Assembly: GCA_027067575.1 (NCBI GenBank)
Contig: JAMOVQ010000116.1
Span: 1-34,208, forward strand
Direction of reading: 5' to 3'
DNA from: Thermoanaerobaculia bacterium
Lineage (GTDB): Bacteria; Acidobacteriota; Thermoanaerobaculia; Thermoanaerobaculales; Sulfomarinibacteraceae
Length of the DNA stretch: 34,208 nt
Under the pieces are notes generated by a model that searched no databases, was not told the DNA's origin, and saw only the letters and a program-made list of their open reading frames with translations. Position numbers and translations under genes: made by a program. The first letter of the stretch is position 1. Each line of letters begins with the position of its first letter. Below are positions 14,801 to 23,913 of the stretch, piece by piece.

Positions 14801-15847
14801 ATGGGTGAACGGATCGTCCTCGTCCGTCTCTCGGCGCTCGGCGACATCGTCCACACCTGGCCGCTGGCGGTGGCCCTGAAGGCGCACGGGATCGCGTCGT
14901 CGCTGACGTGGGTCGTGGAGGCGCCGTTCGCCCCCCTCGTCGAGGGCCATCCGGCGGTGGACCGGGTGGTGACGGTCACCACCAGGGCGTGGCGGCGGAG
15001 GCCGCTCGCTCCCGCGACGCTCGACGGCCTGCGGGCCCTCCGGCGGGAGCTCGAGGCCGTGCATCCCGGCCTCGCCATCGACCCGCAGGGCGTGGCCAAG
15101 TCGGCCCTGGTCACCCGGCTCGTCCCGGCGGGACGCCGGGTCGGCCTCGCCCGCCCGTACCGGCGGGAACGGCTCGCCGGGCTCGCCTACTCGGAGACGA
15201 TCCCGGTCCCGCCAGAGGCCACCCACGTCGTCGGCTGGAACCTCGCCTTCGCCACGGCCCTCGGCGCGCCGGCGTTCCCCGGACCGCCCGCGCCAGACGG
15301 GCGGTGGCTCCTCGGACCGGAGGCGCCCGGGCGCGATCCTGGCCTCGCGGTGCTCCTGCCCGGGGCCGGGCAGCCCGGCAAGGTCCTCCCGGAGGAGACC
15401 CTCGCGGAGGTGGGCCGCCGGCTGACCGCCTCGGGGCTCCGGCCCGTGGTGGCGTGGGGGCCCGGCGAACGGGACCGTGCCGGGCGGATCGCCGGCCTGT
15501 GCAACGGTGAGGTCGCCCCGCCCACCACGATCCCGGAGCTCGCCGCGCTGCTCGCCCGGGCGTCGGTCGCGGTGGGTGCGGACACGGGGCCGGTCCACCT
15601 GGCGGCCAGCCTGGGAACCCCGACGGTGGGGGTCCACCTGACCACCGACGCCGTCCGCAACGCGCCGCTCGGCCCGCGCGTCGCCGTGGTCTCCGGCGCA
15701 CGCCCCGGCACCGGACGCCGGGCGGCGGCCCGGACGGGGATGCTCCGGATCCCCGGCGCCCGAGAGATCGCGGACGCGGCGCTGGAGCTGCTCGGAAAGG
15801 AGCGGAGTGCCCCCCTGCCGGAGGACGGAGCGGCGGTGGTAGAATGA
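14801..15847 (+). CDS. glycosyltransferase family 9, heptosyltransferase-like
   Basis: 348 residues. The N-terminus RIVLVRLSALGDIVHTWPLAVALK is the classic GT9 start (WaaC/WaaF type). The C-terminal nucleotide-sugar half has GADTGPVHLAASLGTPTVGV. The middle carries DPQGVAKSALV, closer to the heptosyltransferase I (WaaC) pattern. Role: transfers heptose from ADP-heptose to Kdo-lipid A at the inner face of the cytoplasmic membrane. It starts four bases after the adenylyltransferase stop, so it belongs to the same operon and would use the product of the two preceding enzymes. Exact acceptor position uncertain. Confidence 0.88.
   Translation: MGERIVLVRLSALGDIVHTWPLAVALKAHGIASSLTWVVEAPFAPLVEGHPAVDRVVTVTTRAWRRRPLAPATLDGLRALRRELEAVHPGLAIDPQGVAKSALVTRLVPAGRRVGLARPYRRERLAGLAYSETIPVPPEATHVVGWNLAFATALGAPAFPGPPAPDGRWLLGPEAPGRDPGLAVLLPGAGQPGKVLPEETLAEVGRRLTASGLRPVVAWGPGERDRAGRIAGLCNGEVAPPTTIPELAALLARASVAVGADTGPVHLAASLGTPTVGVHLTTDAVRNAPLGPRVAVVSGARPGTGRRAAARTGMLRIPGAREIADAALELLGKERSAPLPEDGAAVVE
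15837..15845 (+). promoter_or_regulatory. extended -10 promoter of the pil operon
   Basis: TGGTAGAAT (TGn plus TAGAAT) at the very end of the GT9 gene, 39 bases before the pilB ATG. No convincing -35. The surrounding bases 15835-15860 closely resemble those at the start of the tRNA-Sec gene. Confidence 0.5.
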
Positions 15848-15884
15848 CCGCGGGAAGCGCCGGAGAAACGGACGGATCGGACAT

Positions 15885-17600
15885 ATGGTCGCAAAACTCG
15901 GAGAGCTCCTGCTCAAGGCACAACTGGTCACCGAGGAACAGCTCGAGAAGGCCCTGACGGAACAGAAACAGATCGGCGGACGGCTCGGCGAACACCTCGT
16001 CCGTCTCGGGTACGTCTCGGAGGAGGACATCCTCGACTGCCTCTCCCAGCAGTACGGCGTCCCGTCGATCAACCTGCGCCACTTCGACATCGACGAGTCG
16101 ATCATCAAGCTGATCCCGGCAGACGTGGCGCGCAAGTACCAGTTCATCCCGGTCTCCAAGAGCGGCGCGACGATCACCGTGGCCATGGCCGACCCGACGA
16201 ACGTCTTCGCGATGGACGACATCACGTTCATCACGGGGTACCGGGTGGAGCCGGTGGTCGCCTCCGAGGAGGCGCTCCGCGAAGCGATCGACCGGTACTA
16301 CGGGACGACCCACGCCGTGGAGATCAAGAAGGTCATCGACGACCTGGCGGCGGCGGACGACGCGGAGCTCGAGGTTCTCGAGGAGGAGGAGGACCTGGAC
16401 GTGGCCACGCTGGAGGCGGGCGCCGAGGAGGCGCCGGTCGTCAAGCTGGTCAACCTGATCCTCTCGGACGCCATCCGCAAGGGCGCCTCGGACATCCACA
16501 TCGAGCCGTACGAGCGGAGCTACCGCGTCCGGTTCCGGATCGACGGGATCCTGTACGAGGAGATGAGCCCGCCGATCCGGCTCAAGGAGGCGGTCACCTC
16601 CCGCGTCAAGATCCTGGCCAAGCTCGACATCGCCGAGAAACGGCTCCCCCAGGACGGCCGGATCAAGCTCAAGATGCGCCACGAGGGCAAGCTCAAGGAG
16701 CTCGACTTCCGCGTCTCCACGATCCCGACCCTCCACGGGGAGAAGGTCGTGCTCCGGCTGCTGGACAAGGAGAACCTCCAGCTCGACATGACCAAGCTCG
16801 GCTTCGAGAAGGCGAGCCTGAAGAAGTTCGAGGAGGCGATCCTCAAGCCGTACGGGATGGTCCTCGTCACCGGCCCGACGGGGTCTGGCAAGACCAACAC
16901 CCTCTACTCGGCCCTGTCCCGGGTCAACACCACCGACGTCAACATCATGACCGCCGAGGACCCCGTGGAGTTCCAGCTCCAGGGGATCAACCAGGTCCAG
17001 ATGAAGGAGAACATCGGCCTCAACTTCGCCGCGGCCCTCCGCTCTTTCCTCCGGCAGGACCCGAACATCGTCCTCGTCGGCGAGATCCGTGACTTCGAGA
17101 CGGCCGAGATCGCCATCAAGGCGGCGCTCACCGGCCACCTCGTCCTCTCGACGCTGCACACGAACGATGCCCCGTCGACGATCAACCGGCTGATGAACAT
17201 GGGGATCGAGCCGTTCCTCGTGGCGACCTCGGTCCACCTGATCTGCGCCCAGCGCCTGGTCCGGCGTGTCTGCAAGAAGTGCAAGGACGTGGAGGACGTC
17301 CCGGTCCAGGCGTTGCTGGACATCGGGTTCTCCGAGGCCGAGGCGCCGACGATCCAGGTGATGAAGGGCCGCGGCTGCGAGGTGTGCAACAACACGGGGT
17401 ACAAGGGACGTGTGGGGCTGTTCGAGGTGATGGAGGTCACCGAAGACATCAGGGAGCTCATCCTTTCCGGCGCCTCGGCGATCGAGCTGCGCCGCAAGGC
17501 GATCGAAGAGGGTATGATTACCCTGCGGCAGTCGGGGCTGCAGAAGATCAAGGAAGGGACCACCACGATCGCTGAGGTGGTGAGAGAAACAGTCCTCTGA
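15885..17600 (+). CDS. pilB: type IV pilus extension ATPase PilB
   Basis: 571 residues. An N-terminal GspE/PilB (MshEN-type) domain spans about 1-150 (LGELLLKAQLVTEEQLEKAL; LGYVSEEDILDCLSQQYG). A Glu-rich linker at about 160-185 follows, then the ATPase core: Walker A GPTGSGKTNT at about 329-338, Asp box TAEDPVEF, Walker B NIVLVGEIRD near 394-403 and His box TLHTNDAPSTINRL near 423-436. A C-terminal zinc site is formed by CKKC and CEVC. The hexameric cytoplasmic motor assembles pilin at the base of the pilus. First gene of the pilB-T-C-S-R run, 22 bases before pilT. Confidence 0.95.
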   Translation: MVAKLGELLLKAQLVTEEQLEKALTEQKQIGGRLGEHLVRLGYVSEEDILDCLSQQYGVPSINLRHFDIDESIIKLIPADVARKYQFIPVSKSGATITVAMADPTNVFAMDDITFITGYRVEPVVASEEALREAIDRYYGTTHAVEIKKVIDDLAAADDAELEVLEEEEDLDVATLEAGAEEAPVVKLVNLILSDAIRKGASDIHIEPYERSYRVRFRIDGILYEEMSPPIRLKEAVTSRVKILAKLDIAEKRLPQDGRIKLKMRHEGKLKELDFRVSTIPTLHGEKVVLRLLDKENLQLDMTKLGFEKASLKKFEEAILKPYGMVLVTGPTGSGKTNTLYSALSRVNTTDVNIMTAEDPVEFQLQGINQVQMKENIGLNFAAALRSFLRQDPNIVLVGEIRDFETAEIAIKAALTGHLVLSTLHTNDAPSTINRLMNMGIEPFLVATSVHLICAQRLVRRVCKKCKDVEDVPVQALLDIGFSEAEAPTIQVMKGRGCEVCNNTGYKGRVGLFEVMEVTEDIRELILSGASAIELRRKAIEEGMITLRQSGLQKIKEGTTTIAEVVRETVL

Positions 17601-17622
17601 GCGGGACAGTCGGGGGCCGGAC

Positions 17623-18738
17623 ATGACAGTGACCCTGCACCAGCTTCTCAAGACGATGGTCGAGCGGGGTGGCACGGACCTTCACGTGACCACCAACTCG
17701 CCTCCGGTCATCCGTATCGACGGTCAGCTCATCCCCCTCAACCTTCCGCCGCTGACCGCCGTGGAGACGAAGAAGCTGGCCTACTCGATCCTGACCGACG
17801 CCCAGAAACACCGGTTCGAGGAGAACCTCGAGCTCGACCTCTCCTTCGGGATCAAGGGGCTCGCGCGGTTCCGGGCCAACCTGTTCATGCAGCGCGGCGC
17901 AGTGGCCGGCGCCTTCCGGATGATCCCGTACGAGATCCTCGGGTTCCGGGAGCTCGGGCTTCCCAACGTCATCGAGTCGCTGTGTGAGAAGCCCCGCGGC
18001 CTCGTGCTCGTCACCGGGCCGACGGGCTCGGGCAAGTCCACGACGTTGGCGGCGATGATCGACAAGATCAACCGTGAACGGCCCGTGCACATCGTGACCA
18101 TCGAGGATCCCGTGGAGTACCTTCACTCCCACAAGCAGGCGATCGTCAACCAGCGCGAGCTGCACTCGGACACCCACTCGTTCCCCAACGCCCTGCGGTC
18201 GGTCCTCCGCGAGGACCCCGACGTGGTGCTCGTCGGCGAGATGCGGGACCTCGAGACGATCGAGTCCGCGCTCCGGATCGCAGAGACCGGACACCTGACC
18301 TTCGCCACCCTCCACACGAACTCCGCCCCCCAGACCATCAACCGGATCGTCGACGTCTTCCCCGAGCACCAGCAGTCCCAGATCCGGGCCCAGCTGAGCT
18401 TCGTCCTGGAAGGGATCGTCTGCCAGACTCTTCTGCCCCGGATGTCGGGCAAGGGGCGGGTCCTGGCGACGGAGATCCTGGTGCCGAACTCGGCGATCCG
18501 GAACCTGATCCGTGAGGACAAGATCCACCAGATCTATTCGATGATGCAGTCCGGGCAGCTCAAGCACGGGATGCAGACGTTCAACCAGTCGCTGGCGACG
18601 CTGTACCACCGGCGGATGATCTCCCTGCAGCTGGCGCTCTCCATCTCCTCCCACCCCGACGAGCTGCAGGACATGATCAACCGGGGGATCGGCGCCACGC
18701 CCCAGGCGACGCCCGCGGGACGGACGAGGAGGAGCTGA
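17623..18738 (+). CDS. pilT: twitching motility retraction ATPase PilT
   Basis: 371 residues. N-terminal PAS-like part (GGTDLHVTTNSPPVIRIDGQ). Walker A GPTGSGKST at about 132-140, Asp box TIEDPVEY, Walker B VVLVGEMRD near 202-209 and His box TLHTNSAPQTINRI. The C-terminal AIRNLIREDKIHQIYSMMQ and GMQTFNQSL are PilT hallmarks needed for retraction. It powers pilus disassembly and twitching motility. The extra C-terminal tail (about 15 residues, Ala/Thr/Arg-rich) looks unstructured. pilC starts four bases downstream. Confidence 0.95.
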   Translation: MTVTLHQLLKTMVERGGTDLHVTTNSPPVIRIDGQLIPLNLPPLTAVETKKLAYSILTDAQKHRFEENLELDLSFGIKGLARFRANLFMQRGAVAGAFRMIPYEILGFRELGLPNVIESLCEKPRGLVLVTGPTGSGKSTTLAAMIDKINRERPVHIVTIEDPVEYLHSHKQAIVNQRELHSDTHSFPNALRSVLREDPDVVLVGEMRDLETIESALRIAETGHLTFATLHTNSAPQTINRIVDVFPEHQQSQIRAQLSFVLEGIVCQTLLPRMSGKGRVLATEILVPNSAIRNLIREDKIHQIYSMMQSGQLKHGMQTFNQSLATLYHRRMISLQLALSISSHPDELQDMINRGIGATPQATPAGRTRRS

Positions 18739-18741
18739 TCC

Positions 18742-19944
18742 ATGCCGAGCTTCGAATGGAAAGGGCGCGACCGGCAGGGTGCCACGCAGTCCGGTGTCCT
18801 GATCGCCGAATCCAAGGACGACGTCATCGCCGCACTGAGACGGCAGGGGATCGTCGTCACGACGGTCAAGGAGAAGGGAAAGGAGATCACCCTCCCGAAG
18901 TTCGGCGGGGGGATCAGCTCCAAGGACATCGCGGTTTTCACGCGCCAGTTCTCCGTCATGATCGACGCCGGTCTCCCGCTGGTCCAGTGCCTCGACATCC
19001 TGGGCCAGCAGCAGGAGAACAAGACGTTCCAGAAGGTCATCCTCCAGGTCCGGCAGGACGTGGAGGCCGGCGCGTCGCTGGCCGACGCCATGCGGAAGCA
19101 TCCGCAGGCGTTCGACGACCTGTACGTCAACATGGTGGCCGCGGGCGAGGCCGGCGGTATCCTCGACACGATCCTCCAGCGTCTGGCCGTCTACATCGAG
19201 AAGGCGGTCAAGCTGAAGACCCAGGTCCGGTCCGCGATGATCTACCCAATCTCGGTCGTCTCCATCGCGGCGATCGTCATCTACATCATCCTGTGGAAGG
19301 TCATCCCGGTCTTCGCCAGCCTGTTCGAGAGCCTGGGGTCGGAGCTGCCGTTCCTGACGGCGGCGGTCGTCGCCGCCTCCCGGTTCATCGGACGGTTCTG
19401 GTGGCTGATCTTCCTCCTGGTCGCGGCGAGCATCATCGCCCTGCGCCAGTACTACCAGACGCCGCAGGGCCGGTACCAGATCGACGCGATGCTCCTCAAG
19501 GCACCCGTCCTCGGCATGATCCTCCGCAAGATCGCCGTGGCGAGGTTCTGCCGGACGCTGGGTACACTGCTCAGCTCCGGCGTACCCATTCTCGAGGCGC
19601 TCGACATCACGGCCCGGACCTCGGGCAACGCGGTGATCGAAAAGGCGATCCTGGCCGTCCGCAAGGAGGTCGAGGAGGGCAAGACCATCGCCGATCCGCT
19701 CCAGAGATCGGAGCAGTTCCCGCCGATGGTCTGTCAGATGATCTCGGTCGGCGAGCAGACCGGTAACATGGACACGATGCTGTCCAAGATCGCCGACTTC
19801 TACGAGGACGAGGTGGACGCGGCGGTGGACGGCATGATGAAGCTGATCGAGCCGATCATGATCGCCTTCCTCGGCGTGGTCATCGGCACGATCGTCATCG
19901 CCATGTACCTGCCGATGTTCACGCTGATCAGCAAGATCGGCTGA
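18742..19944 (+). CDS. pilC: type IV pilus inner-membrane platform protein PilC
   Basis: 400 residues. N-terminal cytoplasmic segment (FEWKGRDRQGATQSGVLIAESKDDVIAALRRQGI), then two T2SSF/GspF domains. The first begins at about 60 (FTRQFSVMIDAGLPLVQCLDIL), the second at about 265 (ARFCRTLGTLLSSGVPILEALDIT). Membrane helices lie near 170-195, 215-235 and 365-390. It forms the platform that transmits ATPase motion to pilins. Its stop codon overlaps the start of pilS by one base (TGATG). Confidence 0.95.
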   Translation: MPSFEWKGRDRQGATQSGVLIAESKDDVIAALRRQGIVVTTVKEKGKEITLPKFGGGISSKDIAVFTRQFSVMIDAGLPLVQCLDILGQQQENKTFQKVILQVRQDVEAGASLADAMRKHPQAFDDLYVNMVAAGEAGGILDTILQRLAVYIEKAVKLKTQVRSAMIYPISVVSIAAIVIYIILWKVIPVFASLFESLGSELPFLTAAVVAASRFIGRFWWLIFLLVAASIIALRQYYQTPQGRYQIDAMLLKAPVLGMILRKIAVARFCRTLGTLLSSGVPILEALDITARTSGNAVIEKAILAVRKEVEEGKTIADPLQRSEQFPPMVCQMISVGEQTGNMDTMLSKIADFYEDEVDAAVDGMMKLIEPIMIAFLGVVIGTIVIAMYLPMFTLISKIG

Positions 19945-21659
19945 TGCCGGCGGTCCGGGACGGCGGTGACGGCGTTCCCGGCGTGGCCTCGCACCGCAGG
20001 GGACCGGATCCGCGCGTGCTCCGGTGGCTGATCGGGCTTCGGCTCGTCGTCATCACGACCCTGTTCCTGGGTTCGATGATCGTCCAGGTCGCCAGCCGGA
20101 TGATCCTGCCGCTCCAGGGGATCTACGTTCTCTCGCTGGTGACGTACGTGCTGTCACTGGGGTATGCGGCCCTGTACCTCCTCGGGGCCCGCCCCGGGGT
20201 CCAGGCGATCATCCAGACGCTGGGCGACATCGCCGTCGTGACGGGGTTCGTCTACGTGACGGGAGGACTGTACTCCCCGTTCTCCTTCCTCTACCTCGCG
20301 GTGATCGTCGTCGCCGCGATCCTCTTCCCCCGGGGCGGGCTCCTGGCCGCGGGCCTGGCGAGCGTGGCGTACGGCGGGATGATCGACCTGATGGTGTTCG
20401 GCCTCGTCCCCATCCCGCCGAACCTCGTCGGGACGCGGATCACCATGCCCATGTCAGGGGTCCTCGTCCAGCTGTTCATCAACATCGTCGGGTTTCTGGT
20501 GGTCGCGGTCCTGACCGCCTACCTCGCCGAGTCCGTCAGCCGGATGGCGGGGCGTCTTGCGGCGGAACGTCGCCGCAGCCGTCAGGCGGAGGCGCTCGCT
20601 GAGCACGTGCTGCGCTCCATCACGTCGGGAATGCTCGCCCTCGACCGGAACGGCACGGTGCTCCAGGCGAACCCCGCTGCCGCGCACTTGCTCGGCAAGG
20701 ACCAGCCAGAGACCCTGGTCGGTCTCCGTGTCGAGGAGGTCCTGCCGCTGAAGCGGTACCGGTGGGCCCTCCTTCTCGGCCGCGCGCGACTCCGGAACGT
20801 CAGCCGGCTCGAGGACACCGCAGCGGACTCCGGAATGGACCTCGGCCTGACCATCGGGCCGCTGACCGACGACAGTGGCAACCGCACCGGGTTCGTCGTG
20901 GCGTTCCAGGACCTCTCGGAGGTCCGCCGCCAGGAGGAACGGCAGCGGATGCAGGAACGGATGGCCGCCGTGGGTGAGCTGTCCGCCAGAATGGCGCACG
21001 AGATCCGCAATCCGCTGGCGTCGATCTCCGGAGCGGCCCAGCTGCTCGCGAACGCACCGGCAACCGGTCAGGGCACCTCCCGGCGCCTCCTGGATATCGT
21101 GGTGCGGGAGTCGAAGCGGCTCTCCCAGATCCTCCAGGATTTCCTCCTCTTCGCGAGGCCGGGTGAGAGCCGGCGGGAGGCGGTCACGCTGTCGCGGATC
21201 GCACGGGACTGCGCCGAGCTTCTCGCGGCCTCTCCCGAGCTCGGGCCGGAGCACCGGGTCGAGGTCGACGTTCCGGACGATCTCGTGGTGACGGCGGAGG
21301 AGGGAGCGCTCCGTCAGGTGTTCTGGAACCTCTGCCGGAACGCGATCCAGGCGATGCCGGACGGCGGCACGGTGCGGGTCGAGGGCGCCCGCGAGCCGGA
21401 TGGCGGCATCGTGCTCAGGTTCACGGACGACGGACCGGGGTTCCCAGACGGTATCCTCGAGCGGGCGTTCGAGCCGTTCGTCAGCGCCCGTCCAGACGGG
21501 ATCGGCCTCGGCCTCGCCGTCGTCTACGCCGCCCTCGGGCGCCAGGGCGCGACGATCGAGCTCGAGAACGCACCGGAAGGCGGTGCGCGGGTGACGGTGC
21601 GGTTCCCGGCACCCGGAACGGGAGGAGAGGATGACGCAGCGGATCCTGATCGTCGATGA
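19944..21659 (+). CDS. pilS: PilS-type sensor histidine kinase
   Basis: 571 residues. Six hydrophobic segments between about 28 and 190 form the membrane sensor, as in PilS. A PAS-like domain follows (about 225-320; LRSITSGMLALDRNGTVLQANPAA). The HisKA box MAHEIRNPLASISGAAQLL has phospho-acceptor His352. The HATPase domain shows the N-box FWNLCRNAIQAMPDGG, G1 DDGPGF and G2 GIGLGLAVV. Family knowledge: PilS senses pilin in the membrane and phosphorylates PilR. The last 29 bases overlap the pilR start. Confidence 0.92.
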   Translation: MPAVRDGGDGVPGVASHRRGPDPRVLRWLIGLRLVVITTLFLGSMIVQVASRMILPLQGIYVLSLVTYVLSLGYAALYLLGARPGVQAIIQTLGDIAVVTGFVYVTGGLYSPFSFLYLAVIVVAAILFPRGGLLAAGLASVAYGGMIDLMVFGLVPIPPNLVGTRITMPMSGVLVQLFINIVGFLVVAVLTAYLAESVSRMAGRLAAERRRSRQAEALAEHVLRSITSGMLALDRNGTVLQANPAAAHLLGKDQPETLVGLRVEEVLPLKRYRWALLLGRARLRNVSRLEDTAADSGMDLGLTIGPLTDDSGNRTGFVVAFQDLSEVRRQEERQRMQERMAAVGELSARMAHEIRNPLASISGAAQLLANAPATGQGTSRRLLDIVVRESKRLSQILQDFLLFARPGESRREAVTLSRIARDCAELLAASPELGPEHRVEVDVPDDLVVTAEEGALRQVFWNLCRNAIQAMPDGGTVRVEGAREPDGGIVLRFTDDGPGFPDGILERAFEPFVSARPDGIGLGLAVVYAALGRQGATIELENAPEGGARVTVRFPAPGTGGEDDAADPDRR

Positions 21660-22992
21660 CGAACGCTCGCTCAGGGAGTTCCTGACAATCTTCCTCGAGG
21701 AGGAAGGGTTCAGAACCGATACCGCCGCAGACGTCGCCGAGGCGCGGGAGTTACTCGCCGGCCGCCGGTACGACCTCGTCATCTGTGACCTCAAGCTCCC
21801 GGACGGCAACGGACTCGAGATCCTCGCCCACGCCAGGGCCACGGGCGTCACCGCGCCGTTCGTCGTCATCACGGCCCACACCACACCGCAGCACGCCCTG
21901 GAGGCGCTCCGGGCCGGGGCCGCCGAGTACCTCTCCAAGCCGTTCGAGGTCGAGGACCTCAAGCTGATCCTGACGAAAATTTTCGCCCGGGCCGAGACGC
22001 CGCAGCGGGGAACGGAGATGCCGGAGTTCGTCGGCTCTTCCCGCCCGATCATGCGGATCCTGGAGCTCGTGCCCAAGGTTGCGGCCTCGCCGTCTACGGT
22101 GCTCATCACCGGAGAAAGCGGCACCGGCAAGGAGCAGCTCGCCCGGGCGATCCACTACCAGTCCCCCAGGGCCGACGGTCCGTTCCTGACCGTCAACTGC
22201 GGCGCGTTGCCCGAAGGGCTGCTGGAGTCCGAGCTGTTCGGGCACGTCAAGGGCGCGTTCACCGGGGCCGTCAAAGACAACCCGGGGCTGATCCGGCAGG
22301 CGGAGGGAGGCACACTGTTCCTCGACGAGGTCGGGGAGCTGACCCCGGCGGTCCAGGTGAAGTTGCTCCGCGTCCTCCAGGACCGCCGTGTCCGGCCCGT
22401 CGGCGGCACTTCGGACACGCTCGTGGACGTGCGGTTCCTCGCCGCGACGAACCGGGACCTGGCACAGGACGTCCGGGAAGGCCGGTTTCGGGAGGATCTC
22501 TACTACCGCCTCAACGTCATCCACCTCCATCTCCCCCCGCTGCGCGAACGTCCTGACGACATCCCCGACCTGGCCCGGCACATCGTCGCCCGGACCTGCG
22601 CACGCCTCGGCATTCCTGAAAAACGGCTGACCGCTGACGCCCTCCAACTCCTCCAGGCGTACCGGTGGCCGGGGAACGTCCGCGAGCTCGAGAACGTGCT
22701 CGAACGGGCCATGGTGCTGGAGAGCTCCGACATCCTGACGTCCGGAGCCTTACGAGACCAGATCCACGGAACCCTGCTGAGCGAACCCGCCGATCCCATC
22801 CCCCTTCCGGAAGACGGCACCGACCTCGAGGAGCTCCTGACCGGGATCCGGCGGTCGCTGATGCGCCAGGCACTGGAACGGACCGGCGGCAACCAGCGGA
22901 AGGCGGCCAGTCTCCTCAGGATGTCGTACCGCGGGTTCCGGTATCATGCAGCGAAGCTCGGCCTGGCGCCGGGAGACGAGGACACCCGATGA
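21631..22992 (+). CDS. pilR: PilR-type sigma54-dependent response regulator
   Basis: 453 residues. The receiver domain (1-120) has Asp53 in VICDLKLPDGNG and DD at 9-10. The AAA+ domain has Walker A GESGTGKEQLA at about 161, the sigma54-contact loop GAFTGA near 209 and Walker B GGTLFLDEVGEL. A Fis-type helix-turn-helix sits at the end (NQRKAASLLRMSYRGFRYHAAKLG). It activates sigma54 promoters, classically pilA. No pilA or -24/-12 promoter is visible here, so targets lie elsewhere. SD GGAGGAGAGG inside pilS; the 29-base overlap suggests translational coupling. Confidence 0.93.
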   Translation: MTQRILIVDDERSLREFLTIFLEEEGFRTDTAADVAEARELLAGRRYDLVICDLKLPDGNGLEILAHARATGVTAPFVVITAHTTPQHALEALRAGAAEYLSKPFEVEDLKLILTKIFARAETPQRGTEMPEFVGSSRPIMRILELVPKVAASPSTVLITGESGTGKEQLARAIHYQSPRADGPFLTVNCGALPEGLLESELFGHVKGAFTGAVKDNPGLIRQAEGGTLFLDEVGELTPAVQVKLLRVLQDRRVRPVGGTSDTLVDVRFLAATNRDLAQDVREGRFREDLYYRLNVIHLHLPPLRERPDDIPDLARHIVARTCARLGIPEKRLTADALQLLQAYRWPGNVRELENVLERAMVLESSDILTSGALRDQIHGTLLSEPADPIPLPEDGTDLEELLTGIRRSLMRQALERTGGNQRKAASLLRMSYRGFRYHAAKLGLAPGDEDTR

Positions 22993-23501
22993 TGCGACGA
23001 AGAACGCTCCTTCCAGTGTTGATGCTCACCCTGCTCGCGGCCTGCGGCGGGACGCCCTCTGGCACAACCGCCGAGCCGACGTCCCCACCGGAGACATCCC
23101 GAAGGCTCGTGGAACCGCCCCACGCCACGCTGCCCGACGGCACGGTCATCCGGCTCGAGCTGGCCGTAACGCCCGAGGAACGGCAGCGTGGCCTGATGTT
23201 CCGCACGGCACTGCGACCGGACCATGGGATGCTCTTCCTGTTCGATCAGCCGGCCCAGTGGCCGTTCTGGATGAAGGACACCTGGATCCCGCTCGACATC
23301 GTCTTCCTCGACGGCCACGGGACCGTCGTCGAGGTGTTCCGGGACGTTCCCCCGTGCCGGGCCGAACCGTGCCCGCAGTACGTCCCGGAGAAGGACGCCC
23401 GGGCCGTCCTCGAAGTCACGGCGGGAACTGCGGCGGCCCACGGCATCGCCCCCGGCGTCACCATCGCGTTCTCCCGGGTCCCGGATTATCCGGTGGAGTG
23501 A
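22989..23501 (+). CDS. DUF192 family lipoprotein
   Basis: 170 residues, ATGA overlap with pilR. Lipoprotein signal MMRRRTLLPVLMLTLLAAC with lipobox Cys19, then a low-complexity Thr/Pro linker to about 40. The DUF192 domain spans about 50-165: VTPEERQRGLMFRTALRPDHGML, PFWMKDTWIPLDIVFLD and the closing 'A...VLEV.AGTAAAHGI.PG'. The family is widespread and its function is not established. Being the last gene of the pil-regulatory run may mean only shared transcription. Confidence 0.9.
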   Translation: MMRRRTLLPVLMLTLLAACGGTPSGTTAEPTSPPETSRRLVEPPHATLPDGTVIRLELAVTPEERQRGLMFRTALRPDHGMLFLFDQPAQWPFWMKDTWIPLDIVFLDGHGTVVEVFRDVPPCRAEPCPQYVPEKDARAVLEVTAGTAAAHGIAPGVTIAFSRVPDYPVE

Positions 23502-23558
23502 ACCGGAACGGCGCCCTCCGCGTTTCCCGCCACGGCCCGCTCTCCAGGGGAAGCCGCC

Positions 23559-23861
23559 TCAGTCGTCCTTCCCCACGTCGCCACCGTTTCCGCCCGCGCC
23601 CGGGCCGGAATCCGCGGTCTTCTTCTCCCCACCCCCGTCCGCAGCGCCCGTTGACGAACCCGAGTCGTCATTCCGGCCATTGCCCCGGCCGTAGTCGGTG
23701 ACGTACCACCCGCTCCCCTTGAACTGGAGCGCCGGAACCCCGAGGAGCCGGTCCACCGGCCCCCCGCAGTCGGGACACTCCGTCACAGGAGCATCGTCCA
23801 CCTTCTGAAGCCGCTCGAAGCGGCGTCCGCACTCACGGCACTGGTACTCGTACAGAGGCAT
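23559..23861 (-). CDS. FmdB-family zinc ribbon protein
   Basis: 100 residues. MPLYEYQCRECGRRFERLQK with Cys8/Cys11 and Cys29/Cys32 (ECPDCGG) forms a zinc ribbon, followed by ALQFKGSGWYVTDYG, the usual FmdB/CxxC_CxxC_SSSS ending. The last 45 residues are a Gly/Asp/Ser-rich disordered tail. ATG 23861 chosen by family start and a purine-rich SD. It lies 52 bases after the DUF4388 gene and is probably co-transcribed. Function unknown in the family; the name comes from a putative regulator of formamidase genes. Confidence 0.88.
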   Translation of the reverse strand: MPLYEYQCRECGRRFERLQKVDDAPVTECPDCGGPVDRLLGVPALQFKGSGWYVTDYGRGNGRNDDSGSSTGAADGGGEKKTADSGPGAGGNGGDVGKDD

Positions 23862-23913
23862 TCTTACCCCCCTCGTCTTCCCTGATTCGTCCCGGAACGA
23901 GCCGGCAGCGGCC

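Noticed and set aside
23502-23558. Terminator between DUF192 and FmdB genes
   Set aside because: TTCCC/GGGAA could pair but with a loop of about 20 bases and no T tract.
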